Below are positions 1 through 10,660 of a stretch of 64,000 nucleotides of DNA, in pieces; the stretch's first letter is position 1; the number at the start of each line of letters is the position of its first letter. The DNA lies in NCBI GenBank assembly GCA_037953625.1, contig CM075649.1:119037290-119101289 (forward strand), read 5' to 3'. Source of the DNA: Crotalaria pallida. Its lineage: Eukaryota > Streptophyta > Magnoliopsida > Fabales > Fabaceae. The translations under genes were made by a program, and so were the position numbers. The notes beneath the pieces were generated by a model. It saw only the letters and a list, made by a program, of their open reading frames with translations. It made no database searches and had not been told where the DNA came from.

Positions 1-1054
1 AGAATCAAGCCATTCTATTCTCTCTAAATTTCAAAGATCAAAGCTTTCATATTTTCATATTCTTTGATCAAGAACCTTTGAATCTCTTATTGTGAATTGT
101 CATAGCTATTGATTGAGATTCATAGGATTGTTATTGTGTTTTCAATTGTGTTGTAATCTTTGCAAAAGGCAAGCCATCTACAACAACAAGAAGACTTGGT
201 GTGTCGTTTATCATCAAGCAAGTTCATTCAAGCAATTGAAGAAGAAAGTCTTGGTTGTGAATCAAGCAAAGTGAAGCCTTGGTGTGTGGATTATCATCAA
301 GCAAAGAAGACTTGTTGTGTCGATTATCAACAAGGGGTAGAGGTTAGATTAGAGAGAAGATCAATAGGATTACAAGGCAAGGGTGTGGAGTATCTCTTGT
401 AGGCTAGCAAGAAGGGAGTCTTGTGAGGCATTTACTTGTAATTTGAGAACTCTAATTCCTCATAGTGAAGAATCTCTCTTGGTTGAAGAGGGGACTGGAT
501 GTAGCTTTCAAGCGGATGAAAGTGAACCAGGATAAATCACTGTGTCGTATCTCTAAACCCTTAACTCTTTACATTCAAGTCAATTTATTGTGTTCTTGGT
601 TGAAAACCTAGAAAAAGATTGATTTTCATAATTGATTGAATTGAATCTTTATTGTTCAAATTAACTTGGGGAAAATCATTTTCATAACCTAGGTAATCAA
701 TAAGAATGTAGGTGTTAATTGTTTCCGCTGAATATCTGATTATACGTGTGAATTGATTGATTTTCGTATTCGATTGAAAAGTGATTTTTCAGTTTTTATC
801 TGTCATAATCGATTATTAATCGATTAAGTGAAATTGTGTTTTCTGACCTTAATCGATTAAATTGCAGGTTAATCGATTAAATCTCAGTTTAATCGATTAA
901 GTGCTGTAGATTTTGCAAAAATCATTCGTTTTGATTGTTTCGATTTGTTTCGTTCGAAAATCTTTCAAGGTTTCTTTTACACCTATTCAACCCCCCTTCT
1001 AGGTGTGTTCCTAGTGTTCCTTAGTTGTTTCAACCACCAATTGTGGTTTCTTTA
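1..1054 (+). mobile_element. 5' LTR (partial) of Sirevirus-like Copia element
   Basis: Positions 1-1054 are repeated almost base for base at 4243-5301, and the copy ends directly before a primer binding site, so this is the right part of a 5' LTR cut by the window edge. The last dinucleotide is TA here and CA in the 3' LTR, consistent with one C-to-T change at the LTR terminus. Five TAATCGATTA palindromes lie at 806-899. Small open frames (for example 160-402) are present but have no ATG, and I do not consider them genes. Confidence 0.9.
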
Positions 1055-1056
1055 AT

Positions 1057-1068
1057 TGGTATCAGAGC
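1057..1068 (+). other. Primer binding site, initiator tRNA-Met
   Basis: TGGTATCAGAGC directly follows the LTR and is the usual plant PBS complementary to the 3' end of initiator tRNA-Met. It fixes the element on the plus strand and marks the right end of the 5' LTR. Confidence 0.9.
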
Positions 1069-1126
1069 TCGGTCGAAAGACACGAGCATAAGAGCTTTTT
1101 CGTAAAGATCCTTTAAGAAAATCGCA

Positions 1127-2911
1127 ATGGGATTCGTACCCTTTGGTGGTGAAGGTTATTCAATAAATTGTCCTCCATTGTTTGCCGGAGAAGGCTATGC
1201 ATATTGGAAAGTTAGAATGAAAATCTTTATCCAAGCCATAGATAGTGAAATTTGGAAAGTAGTTGAGAAAGGTCCTCATATCCCCTCTAGTTTAGTTGAA
1301 GGTGTAGAACAATTGATCCCCGAGGACAAGTGGAAAGATGATGATAGAAAGAAAGTACAATATGATTATAAAGCAAAGAATATCATCACATCCGCTTTAT
1401 CCTATGACGAGTTCTTTAGGGTTTCCCAATGTTCTAGTGCTAAGGAAATGTGGGACACTTTACAATTGACTCATGAAGGAACTAGTGAGGTTAGGAGAGC
1501 TAGATTGAATGCTTTAATGCGTGATTATGAATTGTTTCAAATGTTTCCAAATGAATCTATTAATGATATGCAAAAGCGTTTTACTCACATTATTAACCAT
1601 TTACTTGCTCTTGGTAAGACTTTCTTACAAGGTGAACTTTCTAACAAAGTGTTGAGATGTTTAGACAGGAATTGGAAACCAAAAGTAACGGCTATTGTTG
1701 AATCTAAAAACTTGGATGCTATGGATCTAGCAACACTCTTTGGAAAGCTTCAAGAACATGAAATGGAGCTTGGACGATTAAGTATCAATGAAGAGTCAGA
1801 TAAGAACAAAGGAAGAAAGGGACTTGCTCTTAAAGTCAATAGATCATACAAAAAGAAAGAGAGTTCCGATGATGATGGTAGTGAAGATTCCGATTCGGAT
1901 GTTGATGAAAAAGAAATGAAACTTTTACTAAGGAAGTTTGACAAGTTTCTAAGGAGAAAAGGAAGGTTGAACAAAGACAAAGGTAAAGAGAAGGATTCCC
2001 CACACTACAAGACCAAGACTACAAAAGATGGAGTAGTTTGCCATGAATGCGGAAAGCCCGGTCATCTCAAGTATTCATGCTCTAAGTATCTCAAGAAGAA
2101 GGAGAAAGAAAAGAAAAATTCTAAATCTAAAAGAGCATACATAGTTTGGGATAGTGATGAAGATAACAAGAAAAGCACATCGAGTAGTTCATCGGATGAT
2201 GAAGAAGCCGCTTGTCTCAACTTGATAACTCTAGTAGATGAAGAACAAAGTTCAAATGATGAATCAAGTTATCAAAGCGAGGATAGCAATGTAAGTCATA
2301 CTAAATCCGAAATTTCTTCTAAATATGAATTGTTATATAATGCTTATGAAGAAATGCATGAACAACTTGAAAAACTAGCTTTGAAAAACATTGAAAGAAA
2401 GAAGCTCATTTTGAAACATCAAAAAGAGATTTTAGAACTTCAAAAACAAGTTGATGAGCTTAATCTTGAAAATGAAACTCTTGATCTTATATATGCTAGT
2501 TCTTCTTGTGATTGTGCTAGTAGAGTGAATATTGTGGTTGATTGTGAGAATTGCAAGTTGCTCAAAGATGAAAATGCTATTTTGAAAGATAAGCTTGCAA
2601 GTTTCACAAGTGGTGATATTAGATTGTGCACATTGTTAAATTTTCAAAGAGGAAATTCAAACAAGTTTGGTTTGGGTTATACTAATGCTAAGAGTAATTC
2701 TCATAGAAATGTTGTTGATTTTTCTAAAGTTGATTTCTCAAATGCACCAACATGTATCTATTGTGGTACTCATGGACATACTTCAAATGTGTGTTATATT
2801 AAAGTGCATGGTATACCTAAAGGAGATTTTGTTTGGATGAAAAAGGGTGAGAGTCCCTACACTAACAAAAATGGATCCAAAACCATTTGGATACCAAAAA
2901 GCAAAGCATGA
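1127..2911 (+). CDS. gag: Copia gag protein of a gag-only element
   Basis: An intact 594-residue ORF starting at ATG 1127, 73 bases after the LTR. Residues about 45-215 resemble the UBN2/Copia-type gag domain (YWKVRMKIF, WDTLQLTHEGTSEVRRAR). A CCHC zinc knuckle (CHECGKPGHLKYSC) lies near residue 305, a heptad-like coiled-coil segment at about 400-470, and a second CCHC (CIYCGTHGHTSNVC) near residue 555. A long acidic Ser/Asp/Glu-rich stretch separates them. Gag would form the cytoplasmic particle that packages the RNA. The ORF ends in a run (IWIPKSKA) that in autonomous Sirevirus-type elements leads into protease. Here no protease, integrase or RT follows, so mobility would need pol from a relative. 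The intact frame suggests recent activity or selection on gag. Confidence 0.88.
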   Translation: MGFVPFGGEGYSINCPPLFAGEGYAYWKVRMKIFIQAIDSEIWKVVEKGPHIPSSLVEGVEQLIPEDKWKDDDRKKVQYDYKAKNIITSALSYDEFFRVSQCSSAKEMWDTLQLTHEGTSEVRRARLNALMRDYELFQMFPNESINDMQKRFTHIINHLLALGKTFLQGELSNKVLRCLDRNWKPKVTAIVESKNLDAMDLATLFGKLQEHEMELGRLSINEESDKNKGRKGLALKVNRSYKKKESSDDDGSEDSDSDVDEKEMKLLLRKFDKFLRRKGRLNKDKGKEKDSPHYKTKTTKDGVVCHECGKPGHLKYSCSKYLKKKEKEKKNSKSKRAYIVWDSDEDNKKSTSSSSSDDEEAACLNLITLVDEEQSSNDESSYQSEDSNVSHTKSEISSKYELLYNAYEEMHEQLEKLALKNIERKKLILKHQKEILELQKQVDELNLENETLDLIYASSSCDCASRVNIVVDCENCKLLKDENAILKDKLASFTSGDIRLCTLLNFQRGNSNKFGLGYTNAKSNSHRNVVDFSKVDFSNAPTCIYCGTHGHTSNVCYIKVHGIPKGDFVWMKKGESPYTNKNGSKTIWIPKSKA

Positions 2912-3677
2912 TTGTTTTGTAGGTATGATTGAAGAGCAAAGGGCTTACAAGTGTTATTCTTACATTTGTATCTTCAATTGGTATTACATTTGCATCTCAA
3001 GTGAATGTCCTACAAAGTGGTAAAATGATATTGTTGAATATTTACAATTGTTTAGTCTTTTCAATTGGTATAATTGAATTGTTCTCAAATAGTATTATTT
3101 TTCTAAAGTTCAATTGGTATCATTTAGTGATGATTAGATGATTATCATGCTATTATTGTTGTGATATTTCTTTAAATTGATGATATCTCAATTGGTATTA
3201 TGACTTCTTAGTATTTCTATTGGTTCATAATTCATTGTTATATTTTCTTGCCAATTGGTATCTCATTTCAAAGTATAATACTTGTTATATCTCAATTGGT
3301 ATCAATGTTGTGAAGAAATGTTTGTTATAGAGAAATCATGATCATTTCTTTGTTTCTCTTTTTTGGCTTAGTATTTTATATTTCAATTGGTATATATATT
3401 ACTTTTTGATAATGCCAAAGGGGGAGAAATGGTATGTTTTGAAAAAATGAGAGAAATGATATGTTTTTGTGGAGAAAGGTTGTTTTGTTGTTTTTATGTA
3501 GGTTGAGCTAAGTTGTTGAAGATAGGGGGAGAATCAAGCTTCTATCAATTGGATTTCAAATATCAAATGCATTGATTAAGGGGGAGCAAGTTTCTCACCA
3601 AGTGATCAAATTGTTAAAGCATCAACAACTTCAATCTAATTCAAAACATGGTTTGTCATTTTCAAAAAGGGGGAGAT
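2912..3677 (+). repeat. 3' untranslated region with repeated PBS-like and PPT-like motifs
   Basis: No coding capacity. AATTGGTAT, identical to the start of the LTR/PBS junction, occurs seven times (2976, 3063, 3112, 3190, 3253, 3294, 3385). It is followed by four purine tracts of the form GGGGGAGA or GGGGGAGC (about 3417, 3521, 3578, 3664). The last, AAAAAGGGGGAGAT, abuts the 3' LTR and is the functional polypurine tract. Multiple PPT copies are a known trait of Sireviruses. Confidence 0.85.
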
Positions 3678-5301
3678 TGTTAGTTCCATGGTGAATATTT
3701 TGATAATGACAAAAGGTTACAAAGTGTTTTGAACAAGCTATCATGTGTTGATCAAGTTTCAAGTTCAACAAGCAACAACAAACATTAAATGAAGAAGAGA
3801 GAAAGCAAGCTCATGAAGACTTAGTTTGAGTGTAATTGTATTTGTTTTATCTTTTGCCTCTCAAGCTTCTTAGGTCTTTTAATTGGGTAGTTTATTTAGA
3901 GGGTAGTGAATCTCTTTCATAAGTCATGATTAAATCATAATTTGAGTTTTCACTTAACCTAGAATCAATAGGTGACTTAAAGGTTTTAAAGGAAAGGTTT
4001 GGTTTTGAGAAAACAAGTTTTAATCAAGTTTCATCAGGGTTTAATCGATTAAAACCTAGAGTAATCGATTACGACTCGATTAAGTGAAGATTTAATCGAT
4101 TAAACACTGCTGAACTGGTTTTTTAAAGTACGATTTTCACTTCTCAAAATCAGTTTTCAAGTGCTACAACTTTTGGGTATTCTATATAAACCTTTTCCTA
4201 ACCTTTGTGATTAATTAGAATCACTTTCATAATCAATTTTACAAGAATCAAGCCATTCTATTCTCTCTAAATTTCAAAGATCAAAGCTTTCATATTTTCA
4301 TATTCTTTGATCAAGAACCTTTGAATCTCTTATTGTGAATTGTCATAGCTATTGATTGAGATTCATAGGATTGTTATTGTGTTTTCAATTGTGTTGTAAT
4401 CATTGAAAAAGGCAAGCCATCTACAACAACAAGAAGACTTGGTGTGTCGTTTATCATCAAGCAAGTTCATTCAAGCAATTGAAGAAGAAAGTCTTGGTTG
4501 TGAATCAAGCAAAGTGAAGCCTTGGTGTGTGGATTATCATCAAGCAAAGAAGACTTGTTGTGTCGATTATCAACAAGGGGTAGAGGTTAGATTAGAGAGA
4601 AGATCAATAGGATTACAAGGCAAGGGTGTGGAGTATCTCTTGTCGGCTAGCAAGAAGGGAGTCTTGTGAGGCATTTACTTGTAATTTGAGAACTCTAATT
4701 CCTCATAGTGAAGAATCTCTCTTGGTTGAAGAGGGGACTGGATGTAGCTTGCAAGCGGATGAAAGTGAACCAGGATAAATCACTGTGTCGTATCTCTAAA
4801 CCCTTAACTCTTTACATTCAAGTCAATTTATTGTGTTCTTGGTTGAAAACCTAGAAAAAGATTGATTTTCATAATTGATTGAATTGAATCTTTATTGTTC
4901 AAATTAACTTGGGGAAAATCATTTTCATAACCTAGGTAATCAATAAGAATATAGGTGTTAATTGTTTCCGCTGAATATCTGATTATACGTGTGAATTGAT
5001 TGATTTTCGTATTCGATTGAAAAGTGATTTTTCAGTTTTTATCTGTCATAATCGATTATTAATCGATTAAGTGAAATTGTGTTTTCTGACCTTAATCGAT
5101 TAAATTGTAGGTTAATCGATTAAATCTCAGTTTAATCGATTAAGTGCTGTAGATTTTGCAAAAATCATTCGTTTTGATTGTTTCGATTTGTTTCGTTCGA
5201 AAATCTTTCAAGTTTTTTTACACCTATTCAACCCCCCCCCCCCTTCTAGGTGTGTTCCTAGTGTTCCTTAGTTGTTTCAACCACCAATTGCGGTTTCTTC
5301 A
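3678..5301 (+). mobile_element. 3' LTR of Sirevirus-like Copia element
   Basis: It starts TGTTAG directly after the PPT and ends CA at 5301, 1624 bp. Its right two thirds match 1-1054 with only a handful of differences, so the insertion is young. TAATCGATTA palindromes lie at 4042, 4062 and 4093 in the U3 half, and five more at about 5048-5141. A TATA-like TCTATATAAACC lies near 4180. The element inserted into the antisense gene that starts at 5302; the flanking GTGGT is one side of the target duplication, the other lies outside the window. Confidence 0.9.
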
Positions 5302-7058
5302 GTGGTTGGCGGCCTTGGGAGAATATCGGTTCCCTTCCTCGGGCCTGACGATGAAGGGGGGGGGATCAGCAGCAGTAACCACCTCGGTGTTAAGACTCGG
5401 AGACCGAGGAGGAGGAGGGGCAAGAATCACTGAAGGAGGAGTAGGTCGCGGCCGAGGAGCCGAGTCGGTGGAGGCCGTGTTAGTAGAGACCTCAGCAGAC
5501 GCGGATTCATTGGAAGGGGTATCCATCCTCTTCCTCTTTCGGGCCTCCATCGCAGCTTTGAGTGCCTTTGACGACATGTCTGACCAGTAGTCGTCTGAAA
5601 ACAAAAGAATAAAGGAAATCATTCAGAATTTTGATAGAAAAAATACAAGTGCAAGAGTAAAGTTAACTACCAATCTTTGCAATGACTTCATTATCAGGAC
5701 ACTTCATAAACACTCCGATGTCGAGCTGAAATTTCCTGGCCCGATACTCGGACTGGAAGTGGTTGGCCGTTACAACCTCATCGGCATCAAGTGTTGCTCC
5801 CGACCATCTCTGCGGCGTGCCGACGTCGCGAGTGAAGAACTCCTGGGTCCATTCCAAGGGGAACTTCGGTCCCGTCTCGGCCCGAAACCAAGGTCGCCCC
5901 GTGCCCACATATTTATATTTAAAAAACCTTGGCTTGAAATGTTTCCAAGAGTCAGTGAACATGCCGAAGAGCCCGAAGTGACCTCGGGCCTTGATTGACA
6001 CCCAAAGTCAACCAGTTACCCCTTCTTTGTTACTCACAAATGGGTTGTACAGCCACAAGAAAAGCCGAACTGTACACACTAACCCTTTGGCTCCACAGAA
6101 TTTTTGGAAGGCTCGAAGAAATGACCAAGTGTTGGGATGTAATTGGGAAGGAGCCAGTCCGAGTTTATTTAAAACCCTCATCTCCAAGTCAGTGAAAGGG
6201 AGGGTCACGCCGAGGTTGTGTAACAAGTCGACATAAAAGAAGAAAGAGTTATCATCGGTCCGCGAGCATATCCTATGATTCACGGAGCAGGGCAGAACCT
6301 CATAGGAATTTCCAGTAGTATCCCCGGAGCATGGCAGCACAGCTCTCTTTACATCTGCAAGCTTGTCCTCGGAGTCTAGGCTGGACAGAACTCCTTTGGG
6401 CTCCACATCAACCCACTGGTATTGATCAGCATTAGGGGGTGCGGGGTAGAGTTCGGGTCGACTGATGCACTTTCGGGGTGGCATGTTACCTGCGGAAGAA
6501 CAGGGGAGCTCGGCGTTAGTCCTACGGCTTAAAAAAAATAACCCCCCCAGAAAACCCCCTCGAAGTTGTTCCGAGGGGCGAGCACCTCCCCTCTTCCACA
6601 GGAACCCCTCGCTCAAACAGCCTCTCTCTCTCCATCATTTCAAAATCGCAACGCTCCCTACCATCGACGAACTCGGCCCAGGCATACTGTTTTACCCACT
6701 CTCTCTGCTCTTTCCAATCCCGAGGGTAAATGACATCGATGGGATCGACCTCCAATATTCGCTTCTCATACTTCTGCCTATACTCCCTCCGACGACGAAG
6801 CGTCTCGTCTACCTCCGTTGAGGAGCAGGACGAGGAGGATGAGTCGTCCTCCTCCTCACTGCTGCTGGTTGACAGGGAAACCAACCCAACCCATTTCCTA
6901 AACCACTCTCTACTCCTACTCATCTTCCTACTTCCCCAATCCACTCCTCTGGGTTTCTGAAAAACAATAACAAAAATAAAAATCAACAAAAGGCCTAAAC
7001 ACTCCAAACCAAAGAGCGCCAAATCCCTAGGACTATCTCCCAAAACCAAAATCTCCAA
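5302..7058 (-). pseudogene. Antisense spliced ORF of a Tat-lineage element (putative gypsy-type transposon domain)
   Basis: Minus-strand coding pieces in order: 7058-about 6590 (acidic, Ser/Glu-rich, then Arg-rich, REWFRKWVGL to YPRDWKEQREWVKQYAW), an intron ending in a CAG acceptor near 6489, then 6482-5671, an intron at 5670-5595 with clean GT..AG ends, and 5594-5302 (Pro-rich, basic patch EARKRKRM). The middle part (TDLEMRVLNKLGLAPSQLHP, then HFGLFGMFTDSWKHF) resembles the 'putative gypsy type transposon' family (Transposase_28). A single in-frame TGA at 6008-6010 breaks the frame, and the 3' end is removed by the Copia insertion at 5301. It runs antisense to the PPT and LTR at 7751-8269, as the extra antisense ORFs of Tat/Retand elements do. 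Its 5' leader near 7200-7450 contains a further possible intron. The molecular function is unknown. Confidence 0.7.
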
Positions 7059-7750
7059 AACCTCAAACCCAGGTTCTTAACTACAAAACACAGAATAACC
7101 AGGGAAAAACCACCCCATTTCTATAGAAACAGAAACAAAAGAAAAAAGTATCGACCCCCCCCCATGCAAACCAAAAAGCAATAAATAAAGAGAAAAGAAA
7201 TGAAGAAGTGAGCAAGAGGTAGTACCTTAAAAGTAGAAACGTGAAGGAGAATGTAGCTTGTGCTACAGGCAAGCCAAGATCAAATGGATTCCGTATTGGA
7301 GAGGAAGAAATGGAAGTTGTAGAGAAGAGGAACAATCTTCGTGCGAGAGAGAGAAGAATAGTTTGTGAGAGAAAGAGGAACAGTTTGTATGACAGAGGGA
7401 AAAGTTGAAGATGAGAAACCGTTTTCCCCCTCTTTTCCGAAATATGGGCTTGGCCCAACAAGCCCAACCCAGCATGCAACCATACACGCTGAGACACGTG
7501 GCGCAGAGCGAGTGGAACGGTAGACCTCGAGCAGCGTTGCAATAATGGCCACGCATCGTTCAACATGGTTTCAGACACGTGTCAGATACGGAGAAAGCAA
7601 ACGTCACATCGGAGCAGGTGAAAGGACAACTTTCAAACCTGCTCCGTCAAAATGAAAGGACGTCAGAGACAGCTAGATCCAGCTCTCGGCAACTCCTCTT
7701 CCGAACTCCCGGGAATCTCGGAACAAGGCCTGAATAGCCTTGACCGAGCT
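7059..7750 (-). promoter_or_regulatory. Leader and promoter region of the antisense ORF
   Basis: Between the antisense ORF and the LTR. It holds a possible leader intron (GT donor near 7225, TAG acceptor near 7080, read on minus), a pyrimidine-rich leader, and several CACGTG-type G-box cores at about 7494-7580 (ACACGTGGCG, ACACGTGTC). G-boxes are bound by plant bZIP/bHLH factors; function here is inferred. Confidence 0.4.
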
Positions 7751-8269
7751 GGGGGGCTTATGTGGTGGACTCGGCTTAGCCGAGCTCCCCAAAACCCTCA
7801 CTCAGGGCCTGATGACCCTTCAGGAAGCCCTTTGTGTGCTTGGCCGAGCTCAAAGCTCAACGGCCGAACAGACACCAGACACGGGCCGACCTCATGCTCC
7901 CACTAAGGCCCGACTTCCTTGTCCGACACCATGCAGAGATTCCGATACCAAGGACAGGATGACGTACACATCTTATCCACAAAGACAACTCATCCACTCA
8001 TAGATCATTACAGGCTGGCCCTACTTGGGCCTCAAGCAAGCCCATTAGGGCAACCAGCTCCCCCCTATAAGTAGCTCCGTACTACATGGGGCTCAGGTAT
8101 GTCCTCTAACCCTAATTGCCACCCTCACACACCAATGATTAGGGCTACTTCCTGGCTTTTTACCTTGCCACCAGAGGACACCCAAAAACATCACAGATAA
8201 ACCCTAGATAAAGGCTTCCGTAAGGTCTTGTTCCCTGGCCTTGAGGTCCTCTCAGTCTAGGACATCACA
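7751..8269 (+). mobile_element. PPT and 3' LTR of Tat-lineage Ty3/gypsy element
   Basis: GGGGGGCTTA (7751-7760) is a polypurine tract abutting TGTGGTGGAC at 7761. The LTR ends GGACATCACA at 8269, 509 bp with TG..CA ends. A TATA box (CCTATAAGTAG, near 8064) gives plus-strand transcription. The rest of the element to the left holds the antisense ORF; the remainder is beyond the Copia insertion and the window edge. The lineage is inferred from the antisense ORF and LTR layout, not from pol. Confidence 0.65.
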
Positions 8270-8997
8270 ATGTGGGTTTTATTTTTTTGTCATTTGTTCG
8301 CCGTAATTTGTCACTGTCTTCTTTATTGTTGAATTTTTGTTGTTCATGAGATATGGAGTTTCATCAATTTTCTTCTTCCTGCTGTCTCTCTGTCTCTCTC
8401 GCTCTCCCCAATCTGTCTCGTCTCTCTCTTCCTTTCGAGTTCGTTCCCCACCGCGTCGCCTGTGGTTGTGCCAACGTCATCGGCCACCACTTTCTTCCTC
8501 CTTCTCGATCTTGCAATTTTCTGCCAAATCATGCGACCTTCCACTCCATTATGGTGAATATGATGGACTTGGGATGAAGAATACGTTGGCTTTTGGATGA
8601 AGATGAGTTGCGGTGATGGTGATGGGCGCTGCCGTCGCCGTCGCCTTGGATTTAGGTTGCCGTTGAATAAGAAGGATTTGCAACGAAGGTGTAGAAGAAA
8701 CGTTGTTTAATTTTTATTTTTATTTTAATTGAAATAATACATAATTAATAAACAAAGAAGCAATAACATAATCTTCTATGTGCACCGGTGGTATGTGAAT
8801 GGTTTAATCATCCCAAGGTTTAGTGCTCAAATTCTACCAAAGGCAACATTTTTAAACTTTTTTTGTTTTTTTTTTGTCATTTTATTTTTTAAACTTTTCT
8901 TCATTGTATTTTTGGAAAGAAGTAATTAACGACCATTTAAAATTGGTATAGGATCTTTTAAATATGAACAAAACAAAAGTGTCAAGGGTACTCTCTC
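8270..8997. other. Unassigned AT-rich stretch
   Basis: No convincing gene. It contains a CT-rich run (8380-8430) and short overlapping ORFs without recognisable domains. This is the right flank of the Tat-like LTR and the left flank of the hairpin array. Confidence 0.5.
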
Positions 8998-9930
8998 CGC
9001 CCCTAATTATAAGACCCCTTTGGGAAAATTCACGTATATTAAGAAAGTGAAATAATTTAGTTAATTGTATTGGAAATGTGAACTTTTGATATGTGGACTA
9101 AAGTGTTTCTGAGAATTGCTTTAATACCTACGTCCATGTTGGGAGGTAGGGTGTATAAAAAAAATGTTCATATGTCGTAGCTTCAACGTATGGTCTGTAA
9201 AAAAATTGCCCCTATAAAATTTTACTCCTTACGTCTTAGTAAAATGTAAGCCCCTAATTATAGGACCCCTTTGGAAGAATTCACGTATATTAAGAAAGTG
9301 GAATAATTTAGTTAATTGTATTGGAAATGTGAACTTTTGATATGTGGACTAAAGTGTTTTTGAGAACTACTTTAATACCTACGTCCATGTTGGGAGGCAG
9401 GGTGTATAAAAAAAATGTTCATATGTTGTAGCTTCGACATATGGTCCGTAAAAAAAATTGCCCCTATAAAATTTTACTCCTTACGTCTTAGTAAAACGTA
9501 AGGCATTTTTAAAAAATTTAACCCCATACGTCTTAGTTGAGACGTAGGGTGTTTTAAAAAAATTAGCCACAAGATTTTTTTAAAAAAAATTTAAACCCGT
9601 ACGTCTTAGATGAGGCGCAGGGTGTTTTAAAAAAAATAGCTCATATGTCTTATCGGAGGTGGTGTTTTAAAAAAAAAAAGTAGCCTCTACGTTTCAGTTT
9701 AGACGTATCGTGTTTTTTTTATAAAAAAAAATAACCCATGCGTCTTAGCTCACACTTAGAGTGTTTAAAAAATATTGACCCATACGTCTTAGAAGAGACA
9801 TAGGATGCTTTTAAAAAAATTTAATACCTACGTCCATGCTAGGACGTAGGATGTATAAAAAAATGGCCATACATCGTAGCTTCGACGTATGATCTGTAAA
9901 AAAATTGCCCCTATAAAATTTTACTCCTTA
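8998..9930. repeat. Hairpin-repeat array, left part (DNA-transposon subterminal-like)
   Basis: About 247 bp from 9001 is repeated in tandem from 9248 (CCCCTAATTATA-GACCCCTTTGG to CTTACGTCTTAGTAAAACGTAAG). Then a run of ~50-bp units each carry a short inverted repeat around TTAG or ATGCT, such as TACGTCT-TAGTTG-AGACGTA (about 9525) and CCTACGTCC-ATGCTA-GGACGTAGG (9826-9849), separated by A-runs. It continues after the Tekay insertion at 21762. Such inverted repeats resemble the subterminal repeats of CACTA elements, but I see no CACTA terminus. Confidence 0.6.
9926..9930. other. Target-site duplication CCTTA (left copy)
   Basis: CCTTA at 9926-9930 is repeated at 21762-21766, flanking the Tekay-like element. 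The joined flanks restore the CTTACGTCTTAG repeat unit, confirming the element borders. Confidence 0.92.
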
Positions 9931-10660
9931 TGTGACACCCTTCTTGGATTACCCAAATATAAACTAATAAATAAGCTTTTATATTGGATAATATATATAT
10001 GGACTTGTGAGTGTTAAGAAAATAGGTAAATAAAATTTTCTTTTAAAGCGGGTGCACGAACCGTCACTTGAAAGTCTTGGAGAACAAAGTCTATATTATC
10101 TCAAAATCATTGTATCGAGTTCGGCGATTTCTAAAACCTTTTCGCAAATAGAGTAACATTCGATCTTTTAGAAAATATCTTTGTATCAAGTAGCTTTAGC
10201 TACCCTTGCTTTGTACGATAGAACTGATACCATTTATAGCCGAGCTCTTAAACAGATTAAATTAGAGTAAGCGGAAATTACTGGACTATGCAACTGATAG
10301 AATATAAACATAGGTTTTCATAGATATAGAGAATCATAAGTACATAGCCCATGAGTAAAGTCTCCAAGTTTCAAAATATACAAGTCCATCATCAGATCTA
10401 TATAACAGTGTAACTACAAGCTCTAGAGTGCTCCAAAAGTATATCTACAATATATATACATAACAAAATATATAACTCTAGGAATAGTCACATAGATCTG
10501 GCAGCATCAGATGGAGTAGTAGTAGCAGTAGTCTCCTAAAAGTAAAAGTAGTAGTAAGATAGTAGCAACATCATCATCACAGCAGCAGCAGCAGCAAATC
10601 TCATCCACAGCCTCCACACATCGGATCCTCCGACCCACATCATACACCATATGCATGTAC

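Noticed and set aside
160..402. ORF of ~80 codons in the Copia LTR, repeated at 4403-4669
   Set aside because: No ATG in either copy; similarity reflects LTR identity, with internal CTTGGTGTGTGGATTATCAT-type duplications and no evidence of selection.
8337..8600. ORFs near the CT-rich tract
   Set aside because: Low complexity, no domain, several overlapping frames.
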